Positions 1 to 6,426 of a DNA stretch of 8,787 bases are shown here, piece after piece. Position 1 is the first letter of the stretch. Every line of letters begins with the position of its first letter. Source of the stretch: Chloroflexota bacterium (lineage in GTDB: Bacteria > Chloroflexota > Limnocylindria > Limnocylindrales > CSP1-4); contig JACCXQ010000243.1 in assembly GCA_013696945.1 (NCBI GenBank), forward strand, positions 1-8,787, given 5' to 3'. The notes under the pieces are model-generated. The model searched no databases, had not been told where the DNA came from, and worked only from the letters and a program-made list of their open reading frames with translations. Both the position numbers and the translations under genes were made by a program.

Positions 1-434
1 GTCGACAGTCCGGTCCCGCCTCCGATGGCCACGATGCGTGGCCCGCGCGCCAGCGACCTCTTCTGGTAGATGAGCTCGACGAGCGGCTCAGACCGCGCGG
101 GGAAGGGCTCGAGGAGGACTCCGAGCAGCCGCCAGCAGCCGTAGAGGAAGATGCCGAGCCCCACGATCAGCACCACCGCCGGGCGCAGCGCCAGCGGGAG
201 CGACTGCAGGCTCACCAGATCGAACAGCTGTCCCGCGAACGAGTCGGCGGGCACGTCGCGGAATGCCAGTCGGATCACGAGCGCGCCGGCAAGCGCGAGC
301 AGGAGCTCGCCGAGGAAGACGACCGCCAGCCAGCGCTTGACTCCGATCCCGGGGCGCAGCCAGCGGCGCAGGCGGGACGCCCGGCTCTCGCGGTCCGGGG
401 GCACGCGACCGCCAGGCTCGACGACTCGGGTCAT
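1..434 (-). CDS. yvcK: YvcK/CofD-like gluconeogenesis factor with N-terminal membrane anchor, 3' part missing
   Basis: Seen: translating the minus strand from the ATG at 434 gives 144 open codons that run off the left edge. Residues 1-34 are polar and basic. Hydrophobic segments lie at about 35-57 (WLAVVFLGELLLALAGALVI) and 83-108. A short linker follows, then RIVAIGGGTGLS at 133-144, cut by the window edge. Known: the I-G-G-G-T-G-L-S glycine loop opens the nucleotide-sugar-binding Rossmann domain of the YvcK/CofD-like family. B. subtilis YvcK binds UDP-GlcNAc and is needed for growth and cell shape on gluconeogenic carbon sources. Inference: this is the membrane-anchored variant, with the enzyme-like domain in the cytoplasm. 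The start lies 28 bases after the rapZ stop, with GGAAG four bases upstream (439-443). An earlier ATG overlapping the rapZ stop reads only 11 codons. The rapZ neighbour supports the call. What follows the glycine loop cannot be seen, so catalytic CofD activity cannot be judged. Confidence 0.85.
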   Translation of the reverse strand, partial: MTRVVEPGGRVPPDRESRASRLRRWLRPGIGVKRWLAVVFLGELLLALAGALVIRLAFRDVPADSFAGQLFDLVSLQSLPLALRPAVVLIVGLGIFLYGCWRLLGVLLEPFPARSEPLVELIYQKRSLARGPRIVAIGGGTGLS

Positions 435-462
435 CGATCTTCCACGAAGCAGGCGGACGGGG

Positions 463-1344
463 TCATGAACGCTCCAGCTCTCGGTGCCAGACGTCGACGG
501 GACCGTAGTCGCAGCGACGCCAGTCCTCGGCGATCGCTTCGGCGATGGAGATCGAGCGGTGGAAACCGCCCGTGCAGCCGATCGCAACCGTAAGACGCGT
601 CTTGCCCTCCGATCGGTACGCCGGGATGGCGAAGTCGAAGAACTCCCGTGTGAAGCCCAGGAAACGCTGAGTGACCGCCTGCCCGAGCACGAATCGTTTG
701 ACCGGCTCGGTGAGGCCCGAATGCGGACGCAGCTCGTCGATGTAGAACGGGTTCTCCATGAAACGGACGTCGAAGACGAGGTCGGACTCAAGCGGGACGC
801 CGTACTTGAAGCCGAAGCTGATCAGCTGGAGCGCGATGCCGTCCATGTCGGTTTCGAGCCGGAGCGCACGCTGGATGCGCTCGCGGAGCTGCCGCGACGA
901 GAGCTCGGACGTGTCGATGATGACGTCGGCGTGCTCGCGGACCTCTTCCAGCATGCGACGCTCCGCGGCGATGGAGCCGGCCACGCTGCCCCGTGCCGTC
1001 GAGAGAGGGTGACGGTGGCGCGTCTCGCTGAAGCGCCGGATGAGGACCTCGTCGCGCGCCTCGAGGAAGAAGACCTGCGGGATGATCCCGCGTCCTTCGA
1101 GCGCACCCATGGCAGCGTCGAGGGCGAGTGGGGCGTCACCGGCACGCACATCCAGGACGAGCGCGACGCGTTGGAAGCGGACGGGGTCGTCTGCCACGAG
1201 CTGCGCGAGATCGCCGAGCAGCTCGGCCGGCACGTTGTCGACGACGTGGTAACCGAGGTCCTCGAACAGCTTGCTCGTGGCGGTCTTGCCGGCGCCGGAG
1301 AGCCCGGTGATGATCGCGACGTGCGGCCGTTCGGCGTCAGGCAT
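463..1344 (-). CDS. rapZ: RapZ/YvcJ family nucleotide-binding protein
   Basis: Seen: 293 residues, close to the usual 280-290. The N-terminal P-loop domain has Walker A GLSGAGKT at 14-21 and a hydrophobic strand ending in Asp65 (ALVLD), likely Walker B. The C-terminal domain has the family signatures SFGFKYGVP (176-184), VRFMENPFY (193-201), RPHSGL (206-211) and GCTGGFHRS (256-264). Known: E. coli RapZ binds glucosamine-6-phosphate through its C-terminal domain and guides small RNAs GlmY/GlmZ to RNase E to set GlmS levels. B. subtilis YvcJ is a nucleotide-hydrolysing relative. Inference: a regulator tied to amino-sugar or cell-envelope supply, as its yvcK neighbour suggests. The protein stops right after HRELERS and lacks the basic KRK tail used for RNA binding in E. 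coli, so the RNA-adaptor role may not apply. The ATG overlaps the tatC end by 8 bases and has GGAG four bases upstream (1349-1352). Confidence 0.95.
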   Translation of the reverse strand: MPDAERPHVAIITGLSGAGKTATSKLFEDLGYHVVDNVPAELLGDLAQLVADDPVRFQRVALVLDVRAGDAPLALDAAMGALEGRGIIPQVFFLEARDEVLIRRFSETRHRHPLSTARGSVAGSIAAERRMLEEVREHADVIIDTSELSSRQLRERIQRALRLETDMDGIALQLISFGFKYGVPLESDLVFDVRFMENPFYIDELRPHSGLTEPVKRFVLGQAVTQRFLGFTREFFDFAIPAYRSEGKTRLTVAIGCTGGFHRSISIAEAIAEDWRRCDYGPVDVWHRELERS

Positions 1345-2197
1345 CTGTCTCCGGCGCGCCGCGCCCCAGGAGCAGGATGGTGATCTCGTACAGCACGTAC
1401 ATGACGGCGCTCATGACGAGGGGGCTGATCGGGTCGCCGCCCGGCGTGACCACGACGGCGAAGACGATGATGCCCACAGCGGCGTAGCGTCGAGACGCGC
1501 GCAGGCGTTCCAATGACAGCACACCCAGCTTCGCGAGCAGCACCAGCGCGACGGGGAACTGCATCACCGCGCCGAACACCAGGAAGATCGTCGTCACGAA
1601 GCCGAAGTAGTGCTCCGCGGTCGGGAACGACTCGAGCACGTCGATGATCTGGAACGAGAGCAAGAAGGCGATGGCGTAGGGCATCGTGACGTATGCCACG
1701 CCCGCGCCGAGCAGGAAGAAGACGATGGTGAGGGGGATCCAGGGCAGCGCGGCGCGGCGCTCGCGCGGCGTGAGGCCGGGCGCCACGAACGCCCAGAGCT
1801 GGTACAGGATGATCGGCAGCGCGAGCAGGATCCCGATGATGACGGCGATGCGCAGGTAGACCATGAACCCACCGGTCATGCTCAGGAACACCACCTTGCC
1901 GCCGGGCAGCGGGTCGAGCAGGATCTCGATGATGGTCGGCGCCACGAAGAAGCCGACGGCGGACCCGACGATCACGGCGACCAGGCTGATGGCGATCCGC
2001 CGGCGGAGCTCGTCGAGATGCTCGACGAGCGACATGACCTTGTCCTCGCCGGCACCCGTCGGCCGCGGTGCGCTGGGTGTGGCCGGGCGCGGGGCGGACG
2101 TGCCGGACGTGCCCGGCATCGGCCCGCGGGCAGGGATGACGATCTCCCCGCTTACCGCTCGCGTGGGACCGTAGGACTCGTCGGTGGGGTCACCCAT
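1337..2197 (-). CDS. tatC: Twin-arginine translocase subunit TatC
   Basis: Role: polytopic core of the Tat translocase, which recognises twin-arginine signal peptides and exports folded proteins. Seen: the TatC core begins at residue 55 with MSLVEHLDELRRR, the conserved cytoplasmic N-terminal motif. It continues with YQLWAFVAPGLTPRERR (132-148), containing the conserved acidic signal-peptide-binding Glu (146), then FGAVMQFP (208-215) and TPGGDPISP (251-259). Six hydrophobic segments fit at about 69-88, 113-137, 153-173, 197-222, 237-251 and 257-277. Oddity: residues 1-54 are a Pro/Ser/Thr/Gly-rich extension absent from typical TatC. Start choice: the ATG at 2197 has no clear Shine-Dalgarno sequence and sits just after a hairpin. 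The internal ATG at 2035 has GAGG eight bases upstream and would give a standard 232-residue TatC. The longer start is kept because 46 of the 54 extension codons end in G or C, a coding-like pattern. The product is certain but the start is not. Confidence 0.96.
   Translation of the reverse strand: MGDPTDESYGPTRAVSGEIVIPARGPMPGTSGTSAPRPATPSAPRPTGAGEDKVMSLVEHLDELRRRIAISLVAVIVGSAVGFFVAPTIIEILLDPLPGGKVVFLSMTGGFMVYLRIAVIIGILLALPIILYQLWAFVAPGLTPRERRAALPWIPLTIVFFLLGAGVAYVTMPYAIAFLLSFQIIDVLESFPTAEHYFGFVTTIFLVFGAVMQFPVALVLLAKLGVLSLERLRASRRYAAVGIIVFAVVVTPGGDPISPLVMSAVMYVLYEITILLLGRGAPETDA
2044..2047 (-). promoter_or_regulatory. Shine-Dalgarno-like GAGG before an internal tatC ATG
   Basis: On the minus strand GAGG occurs eight bases before the in-frame ATG at 2035-2033, which begins the conserved TatC core (MSLVEHLDELRRR). 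The upstream ATG at 2197 has no such motif. This supports a second or true tatC start here. A four-base match in G+C-rich DNA can occur by chance, so the evidence is modest. Confidence 0.4.
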
Positions 2198-2210
2198 GGA
2201 GCTGGACCGA

Positions 2211-2240
2211 GGTCCGGACGCGAGCAGCCGCGGCCGGACC
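2211..2240 (-). promoter_or_regulatory. Strong RNA hairpin in the tatA-tatC gap
   Basis: The arms at 2211-2217 (GGTCCGG) and 2234-2240 (CCGGACC) are perfectly complementary. Inside them, after a single mismatch (2218/2233), CGCG at 2219-2222 pairs with CGCG at 2229-2232, leaving a six-base loop. This gives 7+4 base pairs, almost all G:C. It begins two bases after the tatA stop and ends 13 bases before the upstream tatC ATG. No T-run follows in the direction of transcription, so it is not a standard intrinsic terminator. Inference: an mRNA-processing, stabilising or translation-limiting element that could help make more TatA than TatC. GGACCGA also recurs as a direct repeat at 2204-2210 and 2236-2242. 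Confidence 0.55.
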
Positions 2241-2242
2241 GA

Positions 2243-2509
2243 TCAGGAAGGGTCTTCCTGAGCGTCGGCGGGCGTCCCACGGGGCTTCGCATCAGCTTCT
2301 CGCGAGCTCAGCGTGTTCGGCACGGGTTGCGAGGTCAGGCTGGTCGAATCCTGGATATCGGTCGACGCCTTGCGGAACTCGCGGATGGTCCGCCCCATCG
2401 CGGAGCCCATCTCGGGCAGTTTGCCCGGACCCAGGATCAGCAGCGCGATCCCGAGGATCAGCAGCAGTTCGAGCGGTCCGATGGTCGGCAGCCCCGGCAT
2501 GCGCGACAT
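2243..2509 (-). CDS. tatA: Twin-arginine translocase subunit TatA
   Basis: Role: TatA forms the multimeric pore-like or membrane-thinning part of the Tat translocase. Seen: 88 residues, normal for the family. A very short N-terminus is followed by a single membrane segment at about 11-27 (GPLELLLILGIALLILG), the hinge GPGKLPEMG (27-35), an amphipathic helix to about residue 48 (GSAMGRTIREFRKA) and a polar, probably disordered tail rich in Asp, Ser and Pro. The usual Phe-Gly of the TatA hinge is Leu-Gly here (LILGPGKLP), a feature more often seen in TatB. The rest of the hinge and helix is TatA-like. No separate tatB is visible, so this protein may do both jobs, as in many Gram-positive two-component systems (inference). 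The ATG lies one base after the pyrF stop, with GAGG seven bases upstream. A second Met at residue 4 is a minor alternative start. tatC follows after 45 bases. Confidence 0.93.
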   Translation of the reverse strand: MSRMPGLPTIGPLELLLILGIALLILGPGKLPEMGSAMGRTIREFRKASTDIQDSTSLTSQPVPNTLSSREADAKPRGTPADAQEDPS

Positions 2510-2510
2510 C

Positions 2511-3380
2511 CTACACCCTCAGCCGGTCGGCCCAGCCTCCTGCCGCTGCCTCGAGTGCCTGCGCAGGATCGCGCGCATCCATCGCGGACGAGGCCACCTC
2601 CCGGGACACGTTGACAAGGAGTGCGCCTCCACAGACTTCACCTGCGCGACCGTCCGTGGCCGGTCCGGAGCGCAGCACGGCGTCGAGATCGCCGCCCTGG
2701 CGTCCGACGCCCGGGACCAGGAACGCGAGGCCCGGCGCCGCATCCCGTGCTGCCGCAAGCTGCTGTGGCGCCGTCGCGCCCACGACCAGGCCGCACGTAC
2801 CCTTTCCGCCGTCCCACTCCGCGACACTTCGGGCCACGTGCAGGTACAGGGGTCTCGGCGTGTCGCCGTCCGTGGTGGAGACCGCCAGGTCCTGGAATTC
2901 GCCGGCGCCCGGATTGGACGTCCGGCAGAGCACATACGCGAAGCGACCGGGCCGTTCGAGCAGCGGCGCGATGCCCTCCAGTCCGACATACGGGCTGACC
3001 GTGATCGCGTCCGCGCCGAGACCGTCGAAGACCCATGCGGCGTGCTGCTCGCTGGTAGATGCGATGTCGCCGCGTTTCGCGTCAGCGACGAAGGGCAGGT
3101 CCGCGGGCGCCGCCTTTCGGAGTCGCTCGAGTGCCGCGATGCCGGGGCTTCCCCACGCTTCGAAGAAGGCGAGGTTGACCTTCACCGCCGAGGCGTGCCG
3201 CACGCCCGCCTCGAGGAGAAGCCGAGCGAAGGCCTCGACTCCGTCGAGCCCGTGGGGGAAGCCGGACGGCAGCGACCGTGGGTCGGGGTCGATGCCGAGA
3301 CAGAGTGAGGTCCGCGTCAGCCGGATGCGATCCGACAGCCGATCGAGGTACGCGCCGCCCAGGCCGCGGGCGGTCGTCAT
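2511..3380 (-). CDS. pyrF: Orotidine-5'-phosphate decarboxylase (type 2)
   Basis: Role: converts orotidine 5'-monophosphate to UMP, the last step of de novo pyrimidine synthesis, in the cytoplasm. Seen: 289 residues. LCLGIDPDP (27-34) holds the first substrate-contacting Asp (31). AVKVN (65-69) holds the conserved Lys. VADAKRGDI (98-106) is the catalytic Asp-x-Lys-x-x-Asp array (Asp100, Lys102, Asp105) in the DAKRGD form typical of the longer 'type 2' PyrF. TVSPY (127-131) and LVPGVGRQGGD (221-231) form the phosphate-binding end of the barrel. Start: ATG at 3380 overlaps the upstream stop as ATGA, and the family-like sequence starts there. The frame is open 26 codons further up, but that stretch is low-complexity and lies within the upstream gene. 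No Shine-Dalgarno is evident, so translational coupling is likely. No other pyrimidine gene is nearby. Confidence 0.95.
   Translation of the reverse strand: MTTARGLGGAYLDRLSDRIRLTRTSLCLGIDPDPRSLPSGFPHGLDGVEAFARLLLEAGVRHASAVKVNLAFFEAWGSPGIAALERLRKAAPADLPFVADAKRGDIASTSEQHAAWVFDGLGADAITVSPYVGLEGIAPLLERPGRFAYVLCRTSNPGAGEFQDLAVSTTDGDTPRPLYLHVARSVAEWDGGKGTCGLVVGATAPQQLAAARDAAPGLAFLVPGVGRQGGDLDAVLRSGPATDGRAGEVCGGALLVNVSREVASSAMDARDPAQALEAAAGGWADRLRV
2517..2520 (-). promoter_or_regulatory. Ribosome binding site of tatA inside the pyrF end
   Basis: GAGG on the minus strand lies within the last codons of pyrF, seven bases before the tatA ATG at 2509. The spacing is ideal and selects this ATG over the Met three codons later. 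It also implies that ribosomes finishing pyrF can reload for tatA. Confidence 0.55.
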
Positions 3381-4666
3381 GGCGCGGTGGTCGGCTCGGC
3401 GCTCGGTGGTGTCGCTGGCGGCGCCGTCGGCTCCGGGATGAGGTCGGGCGGGAACCACCAGGCGGGCGGTGACGAGGCATCGAGCGAGCCATCTTCGGTG
3501 ATCGCCTTGTCCTCGACGAACGTGATCGCCCCGCCCTCCTGCGTGAACGTCACGATCCGCAGGTCGACCCCGAGGCCCTGCAGGTGGAGGTAGGCGATCT
3601 GCTTGCCGTCCGGCGAGAAGATGGGTGCGAAGCTGCGCCCGTCGTTGGTCAGGCGCACGACCTCGCTCGACCGTGCGACGTCGAGGACCACGATGTCGCG
3701 CCCCCGCCCGGTCGTTCGCTCGGCGGCGATGAGCGCGCCGTCCGGTGACCAGGACGGGTTCGCATAGCCGCCCTTCACCAACTGGAGCGACTTGTCAGCG
3801 AGCGTGTAGATGCCGATGCGCGGCAGGCCCACGCTGCCACTACGGACGTTGTAGGTGAAGGCGATGCGAGTCCCGTCAGGGCTCCAGGCGGGATCGCTGT
3901 GGCCGAGCCCGGCGGAGTTGCGGACCTTCAGGTCCGTGACGCGGCCGCCGTCGGAAGGCATGGTGCTGAGCACCACATCACCGAAGCCATCGTTTCCGTC
4001 GCTCGCGAGGGCCAGCGTGGAGCCGTCGGGGCTGACGTCCGGCTGGAGAAGCCACGTGAACCACTCCCCGCCCGAGGGCGACGACTCGGTGTCGCGGAAG
4101 AGTCCGTCCTTGATCTCCGTACGCGCGGAACCATCGGGTGCCATGCGCATGACCGCCGGCGCGTAGAACGTGTAGCTCGCGAAACGGTTCGCACAGCCTG
4201 CTTCGAAGCGGCTGCATGCCACCTTCGCCTGGCGCTTCTCGCGCGTCTCGATGAAGTAGATCGCCGACCCGTCACGCGTCCACGCCGGCGACGAGTCCGT
4301 GCCCTTGTCCGAGAGCTGCCGGAGATCGAACCCGTTGGCGGCCCAGATGTTCCCCGTGCGGGTGAAGAGCAGCGTGCCACGGACCTCGGTCCGTTCCTCC
4401 GGCGGCGGGGTGATGACGACGCTCGGGTTCGGCGTGCGACCGGGTCCGATCGGGCCGCCACCGCCGTTCCCTCCCCCGCCTCCGTCACTTCCACCACCGC
4501 CGGTAGCGGGTGAGCCCGTCGAGCCGAGCAGGTACCCGAGGCTGACGACTCCGACGAGGAGCACGATGACGGCCGCCACGAGCGGGGCGACCGCGGTGCC
4601 CCCGAGCCCTGCGCGGCGGCGCTCCGGGACTACGTCCGGCTCACGTCGACGAGTGACCATCGTCAC
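3377..4666 (-). CDS. Membrane-anchored PD40/TolB-like beta-propeller protein, function unknown
   Basis: Seen: 429 residues. The N-terminus is basic (1-20), with one membrane segment at about 26-48 and no signal-peptidase site I would trust, so a signal-anchor is likely. A spacer at 52-78 is almost all Gly with Ser, Asn and Pro. The domain from about 97 to 405 has repeated WD40-like (PD40) motifs: SSPAWTRDGSAIYF (125-138), QPDVSPDGSTLAL (208-220), SDPAWSPDGTRIAF (257-270), NPSWSPDGALIA (303-314) and APIFSPDGKQIAYL (347-360). The tail is Pro/Thr-rich (411-429). Two Cys (151, 158) could form a disulfide outside the cell. Known: PD40 repeats build propellers in TolB and in the N-terminal part of prolyl oligopeptidase-like proteases. 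No peptidase domain or Pal/Tol partner is visible here. Inference: an extracytoplasmic binding or scaffold protein, function not assignable. The GTG start overlaps the recJ stop (GTGA), and the stop overlaps the pyrF start (ATGA). Confidence 0.88.
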   Translation of the reverse strand: MTMVTRRREPDVVPERRRAGLGGTAVAPLVAAVIVLLVGVVSLGYLLGSTGSPATGGGGSDGGGGGNGGGGPIGPGRTPNPSVVITPPPEERTEVRGTLLFTRTGNIWAANGFDLRQLSDKGTDSSPAWTRDGSAIYFIETREKRQAKVACSRFEAGCANRFASYTFYAPAVMRMAPDGSARTEIKDGLFRDTESSPSGGEWFTWLLQPDVSPDGSTLALASDGNDGFGDVVLSTMPSDGGRVTDLKVRNSAGLGHSDPAWSPDGTRIAFTYNVRSGSVGLPRIGIYTLADKSLQLVKGGYANPSWSPDGALIAAERTTGRGRDIVVLDVARSSEVVRLTNDGRSFAPIFSPDGKQIAYLHLQGLGVDLRIVTFTQEGGAITFVEDKAITEDGSLDASSPPAWWFPPDLIPEPTAPPATPPSAEPTTAP

Positions 4667-6426
4667 GCGGCGTGCTCCATCAGTCGCAGGGCACCGGCAG
4701 GAGCCACGTCCCGCACCTCGAGCTGGAGCGACTCGAACCCTCCGAACGCGCGGCTCGCGAGGCGTGCCACCACATCGATCGATGCGCCTTCGGCGAGGGA
4801 CGATGCCATGTCGTCGGCGCGCCCGAAGCAGATCCCGTCGAGCACTTCCATCCCCTTGCGAAGCGTGATCTGCACGTGCCCACCGCTCACCCGCCGGACC
4901 CGGCCGACGCGGAGCCCGCTTATCCCGACCAGCGGTGGCAGGTCTCCCGATCGATCGAGGGCAGCCAGCTCCCGAAAGAGTACGTAATCGACGGCATCCG
5001 CGCCGGTGACCAGGTCGAGTCGCAGTGGCGGCCGCGGGTCAGGCACGGTCACGCCGGCGGCGAGGAGCAACAGGCGATCACGAAACTCCGCGAACCGGGC
5101 GCTCGGCAAGCTGCAGCCGGCGGCGGCCGGATGCCCACCATGACGTTCGAAGAGATCCCCGCACGCTGCGAATGCTGCCGCCAGGTCGAACCCGCCGGCG
5201 CTCCTTGCCGAGCCGCGCCACGGGTCCGTGATACGCGAGAACACGACCGTCGGACGGCCACTTTCCTCTGCCAGCCGCCCGGCGATGAGGCCGATGACGC
5301 CGACCGGCCAGTCGCCCACGATCACGATGACGCGCTCATCGGGCACACCTGCCAGCTGATCCCGGGCCTCCACGAGCGCCGCTGCGGTGAGCTGGCGACG
5401 AACGAGGTTCGCGGCCTGCAGCTCGGCGGCCGATCGCTCTGCTTCATCGGCATCGTCCGAGATGAGGAGCTGCGCTGCCGCGGTCGCGTCACCGACCCGC
5501 CCCACGGCGTTGAGCCGCGGCGCGAGCGCGAAGGCGATCGTGTCCGGGTCGACCCGCTCGGGAGCGAGCCCCGCGTGGCGCAGGAGCGCAGCGATCCCCG
5601 GCCTGGGGTCGCGACGGATGCGCTCCAGCCCGAGCCGGATGATCGCCCGATTCTCGCCGGTCACAGGCACCAGGTCCGCGAGCGTCCCGATCGCGGCGAG
5701 GTCCGCGAGATCCAGGGCCGCAGTGGCGCCGTCGGGCAGATCCGAAAGGATCAGCTGAGCCAGCTTGAATGCGACGCCACTCCCCGCCAGGTCGGGGTGC
5801 GGGTAGCGGCTCCCCGGCAGGTGTGGGTCGACGATCGCCACTGCCGCCGGGAGCGTGGACGGGATGCGGTGGTGGTCCGTGATCAGCACGTCGATCCCGG
5901 AGTCGACGGCCGCGGCGACCTCAGCGACGCTCGAGATGCCACAGTCGACGGTGATGATGAGCCGGCGCTCCTCGCGGGCGGCTCGTTCGACCGCCGCGAG
6001 CGATAGGCCGTGGCCCTCGGTCAGCCGGTCCGGCACGTATGGCTCCGCGTCTATCCCGAGCATCCGCAACGATCGCACCATGATCGCGAGCCCGGTCAGG
6101 CCGTCCGCGTCGAAGTCGCCGGATACGAGCACTCGGTCCGCGCGCGTGCGCGCGAGGCGGACCCGGGCCAGGAATGTCGCCGCATCCGGCAGCATCCATG
6201 GGTCGTGGAGGCAGGTCTCCGGTGGGTCGAAGAGCGCCGCAAGCGCAGCGCCGTCGCGGTGGCCACGTGCAGCGAGGACTTCCAGGACACGCTGCGAGAG
6301 CCCTCGGGCCGCACCGGCGCTCCGAAGCTCAGGCGTGAGGTCGGCTGTCCCTGGAAGCAGCCAGCGGAAGCGCGGGGCCAGCGGTGCCATCGGAACCGAG
6401 TCTGCCGAGACCGGCTCCACCGCCAC
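4663..6426 (-). CDS. recJ: Single-stranded-DNA-specific exonuclease RecJ
   Basis: Role: a metal-dependent 5'-3' single-strand DNA exonuclease of the DHH phosphoesterase superfamily, acting in recombination, mismatch and base excision repair. Seen: 587 residues, the normal bacterial RecJ length. DHH domain: SGDFDADGLTG (102-112, motif I), TVDCGIS (159-165, motif II), ITDHH (182-186, motif III), PDLAGSGVAFKLAQ (211-224), DLAAIGTLAD (242-251) and LAPRLNAVGR (301-310). DHHA1 domain: PVGVIGLIAGRLAE (374-387), GSARS (405-409) and RHGGHPAAAGCSL (428-440). The C-terminal 120 residues fit the OB-fold (about 466-575). All metal-binding Asp and His residues appear intact. Start: GTG at 6426 directly abuts the secF stop, with no clear Shine-Dalgarno. 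A GTG two codons later and an ATG at 6390 are alternatives. Recombination nucleases next to secDF are not functionally linked in any obvious way, and co-transcription may be incidental. Confidence 0.96.
   Translation of the reverse strand: MAVEPVSADSVPMAPLAPRFRWLLPGTADLTPELRSAGAARGLSQRVLEVLAARGHRDGAALAALFDPPETCLHDPWMLPDAATFLARVRLARTRADRVLVSGDFDADGLTGLAIMVRSLRMLGIDAEPYVPDRLTEGHGLSLAAVERAAREERRLIITVDCGISSVAEVAAAVDSGIDVLITDHHRIPSTLPAAVAIVDPHLPGSRYPHPDLAGSGVAFKLAQLILSDLPDGATAALDLADLAAIGTLADLVPVTGENRAIIRLGLERIRRDPRPGIAALLRHAGLAPERVDPDTIAFALAPRLNAVGRVGDATAAAQLLISDDADEAERSAAELQAANLVRRQLTAAALVEARDQLAGVPDERVIVIVGDWPVGVIGLIAGRLAEESGRPTVVFSRITDPWRGSARSAGGFDLAAAFAACGDLFERHGGHPAAAGCSLPSARFAEFRDRLLLLAAGVTVPDPRPPLRLDLVTGADAVDYVLFRELAALDRSGDLPPLVGISGLRVGRVRRVSGGHVQITLRKGMEVLDGICFGRADDMASSLAEGASIDVVARLASRAFGGFESLQLEVRDVAPAGALRLMEHAA
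4675..4678 (-). promoter_or_regulatory. Ribosome binding site deciding the GTG start of the propeller gene
   Basis: GGAG on the minus strand, inside the last codons of recJ, lies eight bases before the GTG at 4666. An ATG two codons further on (4660) would be 14 bases away, which is too far. This favours the GTG start that overlaps the recJ stop. Confidence 0.5.

Noticed and set aside
1..6. SalI site at the very start, and a CCTGCAGG (SbfI) site near 8779-8786, as cloning junctions
   Set aside because: Both sit inside intact conserved codons (the YvcK glycine loop and the SecD LQGG motif), so they are natural sequence and not vector joints.
484..1383. Plus-strand open frame (299 codons) opposite rapZ
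   Set aside because: It mirrors the rapZ reading frame almost exactly. Its Glu/Asp/Arg/Val-rich composition is what the complement of rapZ codons produces.
2211..2240. The tatA-tatC hairpin as an intrinsic terminator
   Set aside because: No run of T follows the stem on the minus strand, and tatC and rapZ continue in the same direction with coupled spacing. It is kept only as a possible processing or translation-control element.
1610..2614. Plus-strand open frame (334 codons) opposite tatC and tatA
   Set aside because: It crosses two well-supported genes and their gap. The product is a low-complexity Arg/Asp/His-rich string without family features.
3381..3458. A 26-codon upstream extension of pyrF
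   Set aside because: The PyrF-like sequence and the ATGA overlap start at 3380. The extension is out-of-frame sequence of the upstream propeller gene's Pro/Thr tail.
4454..4501. Poly-Gly tract as a possible frameshift or assembly error
   Set aside because: The frame stays open through it. It is flanked by a membrane segment and a propeller domain in the same frame, so a Gly-rich stalk explains it.
4672..6006. Long plus-strand open frame (444 codons) opposite recJ
   Set aside because: It lies entirely opposite a gene with all RecJ motifs. Its translation is rich in Arg, Pro, Glu and Asp with no recognisable domain, as expected for an antisense frame in G+C-rich DNA.
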